Origin: JAHIQC01 sp964565645
Lineage (GTDB): Bacteria > Actinomycetota > Coriobacteriia > Anaerosomatales > JAHIQC01
Assembly (NCBI GenBank): GCA_964565645.1
Contig: CAZMFQ010000011.1
Span: 46,690-110,689, forward strand
Direction of reading: 5' to 3'
DNA: 64,000 nucleotides
The notes beneath the pieces were generated by a model. That model did no database searches, was not told the DNA's origin, and worked only from the letters and a program-made list of their open reading frames with translations. The translations under genes and the position numbers were made by a program. How positions within the stretch are numbered: the stretch's first letter is position 1; each line of letters opens with the position of its first letter. Positions 44,193 through 52,952 of the stretch are shown one piece after another.

Positions 44193-46664
44193 ATGGTCAG
44201 CCGAATCCCGGTTCTTGGTCGAGTCCCGCGCGTCGTACTTGCGCTCATTCTCGTGTGCTCCCTGGCGATCTCCGTGGCGCCCGTCTGGGCGGCCGAGCCG
44301 GCGATCAGCGGCATCGTCCGGGACGCCTCGACAGGGTTGGCGTTGCCGGGTGTCACCGTCGAACTGTTCGACTTCAGCTCCCCCGATCCCGAACTGACGC
44401 CGATCGCCACCGCTGTCACCGACGCAGCGGGCGCGTACTCGATCGATCCGGTCCCGACGGGTGAGTACTACGTGCTGATGTTCAGCAAGTCGGGGTACGC
44501 GCTCGACGCCCTGTTCGACTTCGCCTATTCGGGCACCCCGCTGGTCAAGAGCATCTCCCTCTCACCCCTCGATCCGATGCTTACGGGTGTCGTGACCGAG
44601 GCCGGTTCCTCGGCATTGCTCGAAGGGGCCGTAGTCGAGGTGTCGCAGTACATCGCTGCCGAGGACGGCTACATCTACATCGGCTCCGGTACGAGCGACG
44701 CGAACGGTGCGTATACGGTCTACGACGAGTACGAGAGCGGTTCGGGGACCTATGAGTACAGCGCACAGGAGACCGCGCATGTGAACGCCACGGGCAGCTT
44801 CACGTGGTCCGGCTCCACTCCGGCCACTCGGAACATCGCGATGCAGCCCGCCGATGAGATCGTGGGCGGGATCGTCACCGACGCCGACACTCTCGATCCG
44901 GTGGCTGACGCCCTGATCGATGCGGGCCGCTGGAACGCCGTGGACGAGTACTACGAATGGACCGGCAGCGGATTCTCCGACGCGACGGGCGCCTATCTGG
45001 TGCACGACACGATGGGCCTTGGGGCCGGAGACTACGAGTTCGCTGCTTCGGCTGATAGCTATCGCGTCGTGCTCGAGTACCAGACGTGGAACGGCTCGGA
45101 CGTGCTCGTCCAGGACTTCGCGCTGGTGCCCCCGGCGGTCATCGCCACCGGCACGGTGACCGAGGACGGCTCGGGCACGCCGCTCGAGGACGCGGTGGTC
45201 GATGCTTCGCGCTACGACTCCGTCGGCGGCACATACGAGTGGGCGGGCACCGCATACACCGATGCCGGTGGCGCCTACACGCTCCTCGATGAATTCGGCG
45301 CGGGGGCGGGGACCTACGAGTTCGGCGTTTCGCGCACGGGCTACACCTCCCAAAGCGGCAGCGCGGACTGGAACGGCAGCGATGCACTCTCCTTGTCGTG
45401 GAGCCTCGAGCTCGCCCCTGCGATCGCGCAGGGTACGGTCACCGATGCGGCAAGCGGGGACCCCATCGCCGACGCCCAGGTCGACGCCGTCTTCTACAAC
45501 CAGGCCGAGGACTGGTACGAGTTCGCGGGAACCACCACGACCGGCCCGACGGGTGCCTACACGGTCCGCGACGACATGGGCTACGGAGCCGGGGAGTACA
45601 CCTTCTCCGCCTACGCGTACGGCTACGCGGATGGCGAGGACGCAGGCACCTGGGACGGCGCGACGGCGCTCGCCATCGACTTCCAGCTCAGCAACGAGAC
45701 CGTCGCGGTCCCCGTGCAGGGCGCCGACCGCTTCGAGACGGCTGTGAAGGCCTCGCAGCTCGCGTTCCCCGAGGACGGTACCTGTGACGTCGCGATCGTG
45801 GCCTCGGGACGCAACTTCCCCGACGCCCTCGGCGGCGCGGCATTGGCCGGAGCGGTCTATGGCCCCGTGCTCCTCACCGAGCCCGGTGTGCTCCCCACGT
45901 CCGTCGCCAACGAGATCAAACGGCTCGGGGCCTCACATGTCATCGTGATCGGCGGCACTTCCGCTGTCTCCGCCGCGGTCAAAGACGCGATCGATGTGTT
46001 GCCCGGCGTCTCGACCGAGCGCATCAACGGAGTCAACCGGTACGACACGGCCGCCCAGGTCGCCAAGCGCACGGTCGATGAGCTCGGACCCGGGTACAGC
46101 GGTCAGGTCATCGTGGCCACCGGCAAGAACTTCCCGGACGCACTCGCCGGCGCTCCGCTTGCGGCGTTCTCGGGTACGCCCATCCTGCTCGTGGAGCCCA
46201 CGGCCGTGCCGGCGCAGACCGCTGACGCCATCGACGTCATCGCACCGGACCAGGCGCTGGTGCTGGGTGGGACCGGGGCCGTGAGCGCCGCGGTCGAGAC
46301 CCAGCTCGCTACGATGGTCGGGGGCGCCGCATCCGTGGAGCGGATCGATGGCGCGGACCGGTATCAGACCGCCGCGAACATCGCGCAGTGGGGCGTCGAC
46401 AACTTCGGCATGAACTGGGACGGCGTCGCTCTGGCGACCGGCGCGAACTTCCCGGACGCTCTTGCCGGCGGCGCCGCTCAGGGCCTGTATGGCTCGGTCG
46501 TGTTGCTTACGAAGTCGACCTCGCTCGAGGCCCCGGCGCGCGTGAAGCTCGAGGACAACGCGGTCGGGATCCTCGAGGTGCGCTTCTTCGGCGGTCTGTC
46601 GGCGATCTCGCAGAGCGTCCGTGACGCCGTGCTCGCCGCCATAGACAGCCACAAGGGCGTCTGA
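44193..46664 (+). CDS. Secreted protein with carboxypeptidase-regulatory-like repeats and three CWB2 repeats
   Basis: An 823-residue surface protein. Signal peptide about 1-34 (ending VWA-AEP). Residues about 35-500 comprise five beta-sandwich repeats of the carboxypeptidase regulatory-like type (such as ISGIVRDASTGLALPGVTVELFD and ATGTVTEDGSGTPLEDAVVDASRYD), separated by a recurring YEWxGxxYTDAxGAYxLxDxxGxGxGxYEF theme. Residues about 505-823 are CWB2 repeats (QGADRFETAVKASQL, NGVNRYDTAAQVAKR, DGADRYQTAANIAQW). ATG 44193 is chosen for the GGAGAA box; ATG 44175 lacks one. The N-terminal repeats are probably a structural stalk or ligand-binding array. Confidence 0.8.
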   Translation: MVSRIPVLGRVPRVVLALILVCSLAISVAPVWAAEPAISGIVRDASTGLALPGVTVELFDFSSPDPELTPIATAVTDAAGAYSIDPVPTGEYYVLMFSKSGYALDALFDFAYSGTPLVKSISLSPLDPMLTGVVTEAGSSALLEGAVVEVSQYIAAEDGYIYIGSGTSDANGAYTVYDEYESGSGTYEYSAQETAHVNATGSFTWSGSTPATRNIAMQPADEIVGGIVTDADTLDPVADALIDAGRWNAVDEYYEWTGSGFSDATGAYLVHDTMGLGAGDYEFAASADSYRVVLEYQTWNGSDVLVQDFALVPPAVIATGTVTEDGSGTPLEDAVVDASRYDSVGGTYEWAGTAYTDAGGAYTLLDEFGAGAGTYEFGVSRTGYTSQSGSADWNGSDALSLSWSLELAPAIAQGTVTDAASGDPIADAQVDAVFYNQAEDWYEFAGTTTTGPTGAYTVRDDMGYGAGEYTFSAYAYGYADGEDAGTWDGATALAIDFQLSNETVAVPVQGADRFETAVKASQLAFPEDGTCDVAIVASGRNFPDALGGAALAGAVYGPVLLTEPGVLPTSVANEIKRLGASHVIVIGGTSAVSAAVKDAIDVLPGVSTERINGVNRYDTAAQVAKRTVDELGPGYSGQVIVATGKNFPDALAGAPLAAFSGTPILLVEPTAVPAQTADAIDVIAPDQALVLGGTGAVSAAVETQLATMVGGAASVERIDGADRYQTAANIAQWGVDNFGMNWDGVALATGANFPDALAGGAAQGLYGSVVLLTKSTSLEAPARVKLEDNAVGILEVRFFGGLSAISQSVRDAVLAAIDSHKGV

Positions 46665-46694
46665 GTCAGGGAACCGGAAGAAGGCCCGTACAGC

Positions 46695-47297
46695 ATGGAC
46701 AGCCGCACCACCCGCCTGCTCATCGCAGCCATCCTCCTCATCGCGCTGGCGGCCGGCGCCGTCTGGTTCGCGTTCGCGCGCACCGCCGAGGAGCCTGCCG
46801 CCCGCATCCCATCCGGCTCGCAACCCTCCGCCGTCACCTCGGTAGCGCCCGTCACGCCGCCCGCCGGATCGGCGGCCGGTACCGCGAGCGCAGGCTCGTC
46901 GGCGGGCGGACCGTCCGCGGACTCCTCGCGCACGCAGGCCCCCGCGACGCTGCAGCCCGCCGAGCCCGGCGCGCCGCTGGCACAGATCACGAGCCCGCCG
47001 CAGGAGAGCGTGTGGGCGTTCAAGCCGGACCGCTACGACGAGGGCGCACGGATCGAGCTCGAGTTCAGGCCCTACGGCACGGGCCCCGGCTCGCTCGGCG
47101 CGAGCGTGATCGCGCTCGTGGACTCCGCGCGGCCGCTTTCCGGCGGCGAGGTGCCCGAGCTTGCCGGACGCAACGTCGTGCTGGTCGTGGGCGACACCAC
47201 CGTCGTCGAAGGCGGGACCTACCGCGGCGTCGGGGTGGTCACGCTTCGCGGCGACCGCTCGGTCGTGGTGCTGCAGAGCGCGACGCTCAGCCGCTGA
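46695..47297 (+). CDS. Membrane-anchored hypothetical protein
   Basis: A 200-residue protein with one N-terminal membrane helix (about 8-28), a low-complexity Pro/Ala/Ser/Gly linker (about 30-95) and a C-terminal beta-rich region. No domain is recognised. Its stop overlaps the convergent potassium-channel gene by 11 bases. The spacing suggests an exported domain on a flexible tether. Confidence 0.6.
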   Translation: MDSRTTRLLIAAILLIALAAGAVWFAFARTAEEPAARIPSGSQPSAVTSVAPVTPPAGSAAGTASAGSSAGGPSADSSRTQAPATLQPAEPGAPLAQITSPPQESVWAFKPDRYDEGARIELEFRPYGTGPGSLGASVIALVDSARPLSGGEVPELAGRNVVLVVGDTTVVEGGTYRGVGVVTLRGDRSVVVLQSATLSR

Positions 47298-48144
47298 CGC
47301 CCAGGATCGGGAGCACGACGGTCCGCGTGCGCTGCGCGAGTTCGAGCAGGGACCGACACTGCTCCACGAACTCGGGGTTGTGCGAGCCCTTGGCGCCGAT
47401 GCGGGCCAGCTCCTCGGCCACATCGATGAGCTCGGCAAGCTGCTTCTCGTTGCCGCACAGCACATACGCGCACGCGCCCTCGGGGTCGCGCTCGGCGATG
47501 CCGACGGTGTGGCGCATCATCGACTGGACCGACGCGTAGATCTGCGTCATGAGCGTGTCGGAGACGTCGTCGAAGAACCCGCCGTTGCGGGTCTCGAACA
47601 CGATCATGTCGCGGATCTCGTGCAGCAGCGCGTGCACCTGGTAGAACAGCGTCGTCTCGGCGACGTCTGACTTGAAGGTCGTGGTGAGCTCGGGGTCGAT
47701 CTCGCCGTCGAGCAGCATGGTGCTCGTGATGCGGTAGAGCTTGCGGTACTCGTCGAGCTGCTCGACGTATTTGCCGAGCCGGCGGTCGATGAGGTCGGCG
47801 TAGTACATGCGCCGCAGGATGTAGTCCTGCTTGACCGAGGAGATCTTGGCCACGATGACGCCGAAGAACGAGAGGCCGAGCACGACCTCGGCGCCGGCGA
47901 GCACGCGGGCGATCCCCGCGGGGCGGATGTCGCCGTACCCGAGCGATGTGAGCGTCACGACGCTGAAGTACAGCGCGTCGCCCGGGCCGATGGTGGCGCT
48001 CTCGCCGTATGTCGGCACGAGTGAGCCCGGAACCACCGCCGCGACCACCCAGTAGGCGAGCGCGAACATGATCGTGATGCCGAGCAGCGTGAGCAGCAGC
48101 CGGGTGAGCGAGACCTCGTTTATGAGCCGCAGGATGGTGCGCAT
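47287..48144 (-). CDS. Two-helix potassium channel with cytoplasmic domain
   Basis: A 285-residue ion channel subunit. Two membrane helices (about 14-38 and 78-102) enclose a pore loop with the potassium selectivity filter TLTSLGYGDI. The following 180 residues are a helical cytoplasmic region (KISSVKQDYILRRMYYADLID...) without a recognisable nucleotide-binding RCK fold. This is the architecture of 'potassium channel family protein' entries with a KCh-type C-terminus. The ATG is seven bases after AAAGGA. Confidence 0.82.
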   Translation of the reverse strand: MRTILRLINEVSLTRLLLTLLGITIMFALAYWVVAAVVPGSLVPTYGESATIGPGDALYFSVVTLTSLGYGDIRPAGIARVLAGAEVVLGLSFFGVIVAKISSVKQDYILRRMYYADLIDRRLGKYVEQLDEYRKLYRITSTMLLDGEIDPELTTTFKSDVAETTLFYQVHALLHEIRDMIVFETRNGGFFDDVSDTLMTQIYASVQSMMRHTVGIAERDPEGACAYVLCGNEKQLAELIDVAEELARIGAKGSHNPEFVEQCRSLLELAQRTRTVVLPILGVSG

Positions 48145-48168
48145 CGGGCATCCTTTCCTCTGGGCACA

Positions 48169-48185
48169 TGGTATCCTACGCGCGT
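48169..48185 (+). promoter_or_regulatory. Promoter box TGGTATCCTACGCGCGT, copy 1
   Basis: A 17-base sequence identical to the one at 48801-48817. It contains the extended -10 TGG-TATCCT and lies 33 bases before the DUF4126 start. The perfect identity over bases beyond the -10 suggests a shared regulator or recent duplication. Confidence 0.5.
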
Positions 48186-48217
48186 CTGGCACGGACGCTT
48201 CGTGAAGGGTGCGGACG

Positions 48218-48769
48218 ATGGAGCTGCTCACCGGACTCGGCCTGGCCATCCCCGCCGGCCTCAACGCCTACATCCCCCTGCTTCTCGTCGCCGTGGCACA
48301 GAAGATGGAGTGGATCCGTCTCGAGGACCCCTACTCGTTCCTTGGCCAGTGGTGGGCCATCGCACTCATCTCGGTGCTGCTCGTGATCGAGGTCGTCGCC
48401 GACAAGGTCCCCGCTGTCGACCACGTCAACGACGTCATCCAGACCTTCGTGCGCCCCGCCGCCGCCGGCCTCATCGCAGCGGCCGCAGCCGCCGGCAACC
48501 ACTACGTGCACCCGGTCGTGCTCGTGGTGGCGGGCATCCTGCTCGCGGGCGGCGTGCATGCGGTCAAGGCGAGCGCGCGGCCGGCGGTCAACGCGACCAC
48601 GGGCGGCGCGGGAGCGCCTGTCGTGAGCGTGCTCGAGGACGTGGCGGCCGTCGTGATGTCGGTGCTGGCGTTCGTGGTACCGGCGCTGTTGCTCGTGCTC
48701 GTCGCGGGCGTGGTCGTGGCGCTTCTCGTGCGCCGCGGGCGCAGGAAGGCCGCGCGCGCGGGAACCTGA
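48218..48769 (+). CDS. DUF4126 membrane protein
   Basis: A 183-residue protein with about five hydrophobic segments. The N-terminus (GLGLAIPAGLNAYIPLLLVAV) and the segment VLLVIEVVADKVPAVDHVNDVIQTFVRPAAAGL match the DUF4126 family. Function unknown. ATG 48218 is behind GAAGGG with eight bases; the upstream GTG at 48209 is too close to it. Confidence 0.85.
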   Translation: MELLTGLGLAIPAGLNAYIPLLLVAVAQKMEWIRLEDPYSFLGQWWAIALISVLLVIEVVADKVPAVDHVNDVIQTFVRPAAAGLIAAAAAAGNHYVHPVVLVVAGILLAGGVHAVKASARPAVNATTGGAGAPVVSVLEDVAAVVMSVLAFVVPALLLVLVAGVVVALLVRRGRRKAARAGT

Positions 48770-48800
48770 GTCTTTCGCTCTCCCGCTGCACGGCGGACCG

Positions 48801-48817
48801 TGGTATCCTACGCGCGT
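48801..48817 (+). promoter_or_regulatory. Promoter box TGGTATCCTACGCGCGT, copy 2 (purF)
   Basis: Identical in all 17 bases to the box before the DUF4126 gene 632 bases upstream. It contains the extended -10 and lies 41 bases before the purF ATG. Confidence 0.5.
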
Positions 48818-48858
48818 CCGCACCGCCGTCACGGCTCCCAGGAGTGCGATCCTCCCAC

Positions 48859-50355
48859 ATGAGTTCCAGCCGAATCCGAGGGTCCCGCGTTCCCTCGACC
48901 ACGGAATCACCCGCCGAAGAATGGGTGCTCTCCGAGCGCCCCGAACATCCCGAAGAGGCCTGCGGCGTGTTCGCGGTCTACGCGCCCGGACAGGACGTCG
49001 CGAGGCTGACGTACTTCGGCCTGCACGCGCTGCAGCACCGCGGCCAGGAGAGCGCGGGCATCGCGGTGGGCGACCACGAGACGGTCACGGTCACCAAGAA
49101 CCTCGGGCTCGTGAGCAGGGTGTTCAAGGAGTCCGACCTCGACTCGCTCACCGGCGACGTCGCCATCGGCCACACGCGGTACTCCACGACCGGCGCATCG
49201 ACCTCGTGGGAGAACGCGCAACCGCACCTCTCCGCGATCGGCCAGCAGATGATCGCTCTCGCGCACAACGGCAACCTCGTCAACACGACCGAGCTGCGCG
49301 ACGACCTCAAGGGCAACGGCGTGCGCTTCCGCTCCACGACCGACTCCGAGGTCATAGCCACGCTCGTGGGGCACTTCACGCAGGAGCACAACCACATCCG
49401 CGAGGGCATCCGCGAGACCATGAAGCTCGTCCGCGGCGCATACGCCGTGGTCATCACCACCGAGGAGGCGATCTACGCCTTCCGCGACCAGTACGGCATC
49501 CGCCCGCTCGTGCTCGGCAAGCTCGACGACACCGGATGGGTGGTCTCAAGCGAGACCTGCGGGCTCGACATCATCGGCGCCGAGTTCGTGCGCGACATCG
49601 CGCCCGGCGAGATGATCAAGATCTCAGCCGACGGGGTCGAGGCCGAGCAGGCCGTCCCTGCCGAGAAGCCCTCGCTGTGTATCTTCGAGTTCGTGTACTT
49701 CGCGCGCCCCGACAGCGTCATGTACGACTGCACGCTGTATGAGGCCCGCCGCAGAATGGGCTCCTTCCTCGCCGAGGAGTCGCCCGTCGAGGCTGACCTC
49801 GTCATCGGGGTGCCGGACTCCGGCGTGCCGGCCGCGGTCGGGTTCGCGCAGGCGTCGGGGATCCCGTTCGGCGAGGGACTCGTCAAGAACCGCTACGTCG
49901 GCCGCACGTTCATCTCGCCCTCACAGTACCTGCGCCAGCAGGGCATCCGCCTCAAGCTCAACCCGCTCAAGCACGCGATCTCGGGCAAGCGCCTCGTGGT
50001 CGTGGACGACTCGATCGTGCGCGGCAACACGAGCCGCAAGCTCGTGCAGCTTCTGCGCGACGGGGGAGCGGCCGAGGTCCACATGCGCATCACCTCGCCG
50101 CCGGTCGAATGGCCGTGTTTCTACGGGATCGACACGGACACCCAGGAGCAGCTCATCGCAAGCTCGCATAGCGTCGAGGAGGTCCGCGAGTTCATAGGCG
50201 CGGACTCGCTCGCGTACCTGTCGCTCGACGCGCTCGTCGCATCCACGGGCGCCGACAAGTCCGGGTTCTGCCGTGCGTGCTTCGACGGCGAGTATCCCGT
50301 GGACATCCCCGAGTCGGTGCGCAAGGGCAAGCTCGCACACGAGCAGGGCTGCTAG
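48859..50355 (+). CDS. purF: Amidophosphoribosyltransferase
   Basis: A 498-residue enzyme that makes phosphoribosylamine from PRPP and glutamine, the committed step of purine synthesis. The N-terminal nucleophile after processing is Cys35 (EEACGVFAVYAPG), preceded by a 34-residue propeptide. The glutaminase domain continues with HALQHRGQESAGIAV and GHTRYSTTG; the phosphoribosyltransferase domain has VVVDDSIVRGNTSRKLVQLLRDGGA. ATG 48859 is chosen, although GGAG is 14 bases away. An in-frame GTG at 48844 directly abuts that box. Confidence 0.96.
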   Translation: MSSSRIRGSRVPSTTESPAEEWVLSERPEHPEEACGVFAVYAPGQDVARLTYFGLHALQHRGQESAGIAVGDHETVTVTKNLGLVSRVFKESDLDSLTGDVAIGHTRYSTTGASTSWENAQPHLSAIGQQMIALAHNGNLVNTTELRDDLKGNGVRFRSTTDSEVIATLVGHFTQEHNHIREGIRETMKLVRGAYAVVITTEEAIYAFRDQYGIRPLVLGKLDDTGWVVSSETCGLDIIGAEFVRDIAPGEMIKISADGVEAEQAVPAEKPSLCIFEFVYFARPDSVMYDCTLYEARRRMGSFLAEESPVEADLVIGVPDSGVPAAVGFAQASGIPFGEGLVKNRYVGRTFISPSQYLRQQGIRLKLNPLKHAISGKRLVVVDDSIVRGNTSRKLVQLLRDGGAAEVHMRITSPPVEWPCFYGIDTDTQEQLIASSHSVEEVREFIGADSLAYLSLDALVASTGADKSGFCRACFDGEYPVDIPESVRKGKLAHEQGC

Positions 50356-50360
50356 CGGCC

Positions 50361-50804
50361 GTGTCGGGCGATCTGCTCGCTGTCGCACGCACAGGCGCCG
50401 TCTTGGCCGCCTCGTACAACCCGATCACGGCGGTCGTCTCCGCGTCTGTCGCGGCGGTCCTCCTCGGCGTGAAACGGCCTTCTCACACCGCATGGGTCTG
50501 GGCGGTCTCGGTGCTCGGGTTCGGCTGGATGTTCGGGGACGGGTTGCGGGTGCTCGCGAGGACCCGTGACGTGTTCGACGGCCTGTCCGGGATGCTCGCG
50601 CAGGGGGCGCCCGCCTGGCAGCAGTACACGGCGCTCGCCGTGTGGGCGGTCGGGGGGCTGCTGATCGGCTACCTGGCACCGCTTGCGGCCGGCGTGTTCG
50701 TGGGGCGGCGCGTGACGCACGGTACGGGGCGCGTCTCGGCGGGGAGCATCGCCGTGGCGGTCTCGCTCGCGCTCTCGGCGATCGTCGGCGCAGTGCTCCG
50801 CTAG
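50361..50804 (+). CDS. Small membrane protein downstream of purF
   Basis: A 147-residue protein with four hydrophobic helices (about 7-35, 42-62, 85-110 and 122-145). The GTG lies five bases after the purF stop, so it is co-transcribed. No family is recognised; the GVFVGRRVTHGTGRVS loop is basic. It is a third example in this window of an uncharacterised membrane protein tied to a pur gene. Confidence 0.65.
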   Translation: MSGDLLAVARTGAVLAASYNPITAVVSASVAAVLLGVKRPSHTAWVWAVSVLGFGWMFGDGLRVLARTRDVFDGLSGMLAQGAPAWQQYTALAVWAVGGLLIGYLAPLAAGVFVGRRVTHGTGRVSAGSIAVAVSLALSAIVGAVLR

Positions 50805-50935
50805 TGTGCCGGCCGGTCGCGTTCGCGGTCGATGAGGTTGCGCGCCTGACGGTCGAGACTCCCGTCGCTCAGGGCGATGGTGATGAGTCCCGCGAGCAGG
50901 ACCGTGAGTGCCGCGCCGCTGATCATGACCTGCAT
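50801..50935 (-). CDS. 44-residue membrane miniprotein
   Basis: A short gene on the minus strand with a very good ribosome binding site (GGAGGAG, seven bases before ATG 50935). The product has one hydrophobic helix (about residues 3-21) and a charged tail ending RERDRPAH. Its stop overlaps the stop of the convergent gene by four bases. A longer reading from ATG 50992 exists but has no such box. Function unknown. Confidence 0.5.
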   Translation of the reverse strand: MQVMISGAALTVLLAGLITIALSDGSLDRQARNLIDRERDRPAH

Positions 50936-51156
50936 GTCGTGCTCCTCCACCTGCGCGGTCGCTCCTGCGCCCGCGTATCCCGTATTCCCCATATCGACCG
51001 TTTATCTCGGCAGAACACCCGTTAATCGACGAACGGTTCAGGAATATCGGTACGACATGACCGATGAACGGCGACCAATCCCGAAGCGCCGCCGGAATCG
51101 CTTCCGAGCGTCCGGCGCGGTAGAATGCACGGGTCAGCCCAGCCGAGAGGGAGCCC

Positions 51157-52221
51157 ATGAGCGACACGCCTGAGAAGCGACCGATCACCTACCGCGACGC
51201 GGGCGTCGACACGGGCGAGGGCGCGCGCGCCGTCGAGCGTATCCGTGAGGCGGTCCGCTCGACATACCGTCCCGAGGTCATCGGCGACATCGGCGGTTTC
51301 GGCGGCCTGTTCTCGGCGGCCGCGTTCAAGGATATGCAGGACCCGGTCATGGTCAGCGGCACCGACGGAGTCGGCACGAAGCTCAAGCTCGCGCAGCTCC
51401 TCGGCAGGCATGACACGGTGGGCGTCGACCTCGTTGCGATGTGTGCGAACGACATCCTCGTGACCGGCGCCGAGCCCCTGTTCTTTCTCGACTACGTGGC
51501 CATCGGTCGCCTCGACAGCGCGCTGGTCGGCGATATCGTGGCCGGTATCGCCGAGGGTTGCCGGCAGGCCGGTTGCGCGCTGGTGGGCGGGGAGATGGCA
51601 GAGCACCCCGGCGTCATGCCCGATGACGAGTACGACCTGTCCGGCTTCTGCGTCGGCGTGGTCGATCGTCCCAGGATGCTCGATCGTGCCTCGGTGCGCC
51701 CGGGCGACATCGTGCTCGGACTTGCGAGCAGCGGGCTGCACTCCAACGGCTTCTCGCTCGTGCGGCGCGTGCTCGTCGACGGCCACGAGGACGAGATGGG
51801 ACTGGAGCGCGTCGACCTCGGAGGCGCCACGCTCGGCGACACGCTGCTGACACCCACGCGCATCTACTGCGCGAGCATCCTGCCGCTGCTGCGCGGCGCG
51901 TACGGCCCCTCGGTCCGCGCGATGGCGCATATCACCGGCGGCGGCATCAGCGAGAACCTCGACCGCGCGCTGCCGGCCGATTGCGACGCGGTGGTGCACG
52001 CCGACGCCTGGAAGCCCGCGCGGATCTTCGAGCTCGTCGCCGAGGCCGCTTCACTGCCCGCCGAGGAGATGCTGCGCACGTTCAACATGGGTATAGGTAT
52101 GGCGCTGATCGTGGACTCTGCCCGCGCTGCTGACGTTGCGGCCGAGCTCAGGGCCGCAGGGGAGAGCGTCTACGAGATCGGCGAGATAGTGGCCGGCGAC
52201 GGGCACGTCCGCTACGCCTGA
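51157..52221 (+). CDS. purM: AIR synthase (phosphoribosylformylglycinamidine cyclo-ligase)
   Basis: A 354-residue ATP-dependent enzyme closing the imidazole ring of FGAM to AIR. Motifs: TYRDAGVDTGEGARAVERI, VSGTDGVGTKLKLAQ, DLVAMCANDILVTGAEPLFFLDY, EMAEHPGVM, GLASSGLHSNGFSLVRRV and HITGGGISENLDRALP. GAGAGGGAG precedes the ATG. A TAGAAT element at 51121-51126 is a plausible -10. It is followed nine bases later by purN. Confidence 0.97.
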   Translation: MSDTPEKRPITYRDAGVDTGEGARAVERIREAVRSTYRPEVIGDIGGFGGLFSAAAFKDMQDPVMVSGTDGVGTKLKLAQLLGRHDTVGVDLVAMCANDILVTGAEPLFFLDYVAIGRLDSALVGDIVAGIAEGCRQAGCALVGGEMAEHPGVMPDDEYDLSGFCVGVVDRPRMLDRASVRPGDIVLGLASSGLHSNGFSLVRRVLVDGHEDEMGLERVDLGGATLGDTLLTPTRIYCASILPLLRGAYGPSVRAMAHITGGGISENLDRALPADCDAVVHADAWKPARIFELVAEAASLPAEEMLRTFNMGIGMALIVDSARAADVAAELRAAGESVYEIGEIVAGDGHVRYA

Positions 52222-52230
52222 GGAGGGGCC

Positions 52231-52857
52231 ATGTCCGAGAAGAAGCGTCTGCGCCTGGGGGTGCTTATCTCCGGGAGCGGGACGAACCTGCAGGCGATCA
52301 TCGATGCATCCAAGGACCGCCGGCTCGATGCGGACGTCGTGGTGGTGGTGAGCAACCAGGAGGCGGCCTACGGACTCGAGCGAGCGCGCAAGGTCGACAT
52401 CCCGGCGGTCTGGATCGACCGCACGGCCTACGACACCGTCGCCGCCTACAACCGCGCCATCCTCAAGGTGCTCCAGGAGCACGAGGTCGACGTCGTGGTG
52501 ATGGCGGGCTACATGCGGCTGCTGGGCAACGAGGTCCTGGACGCGTATCCGAACCACGTGCTCAACATCCACCCGTCACTCCTGCCGAGCTTCGCGGGCG
52601 CGAACGGGATCCGCGACGCGTTCGAGTACGGCGTGCGGGTGACCGGCGTGACCGTGCATCTGGCCAACGAGCGCTTCGACGAGGGCGCGATCATCGCGCA
52701 GCGCCCGGTCCTGATCGAACCGGACGACACCCTCGCCACGCTCGAGGCCAAGATCCACGCGGTCGAACACGAACTCTACCCGGCGGCCATCCAGCTGTTC
52801 GCCGAGGGCAGGCTTTCGACCGACGGCGAGCGTGTGCACATCCTGCCGAGCGCCTGA
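52231..52857 (+). CDS. purN: Phosphoribosylglycinamide formyltransferase
   Basis: A 208-residue folate-dependent enzyme that formylates GAR. Motifs: LGVLISGSGTNLQAIIDA for phosphoribosyl binding, VMAGYMRLLGNEVL, the catalytic NIHPSLLPSF (Asn-His) and the Asp-containing HLANERFDEGAIIAQ. The ATG is preceded by GAGGAGGGG. It is co-transcribed with purM. Confidence 0.96.
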   Translation: MSEKKRLRLGVLISGSGTNLQAIIDASKDRRLDADVVVVVSNQEAAYGLERARKVDIPAVWIDRTAYDTVAAYNRAILKVLQEHEVDVVVMAGYMRLLGNEVLDAYPNHVLNIHPSLLPSFAGANGIRDAFEYGVRVTGVTVHLANERFDEGAIIAQRPVLIEPDDTLATLEAKIHAVEHELYPAAIQLFAEGRLSTDGERVHILPSA

Positions 52858-52888
52858 CGTGGGGTTTCATCACAGGTCTACAGCCTGC

Positions 52889-52894
52889 TACGAT
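52889..52894 (+). promoter_or_regulatory. Candidate -10 box (TACGAT) for the substrate-binding lipoprotein
   Basis: A -10-like hexamer 59 bases before the ATG at 52953 and 32 bases after the purN stop; no clear -35. Confidence 0.35.
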
Positions 52895-52952
52895 GCATGC
52901 TGACCCCCGACGGGGGTCGATCTCGCCAGCACATACGACGAGAGGATCCGTC

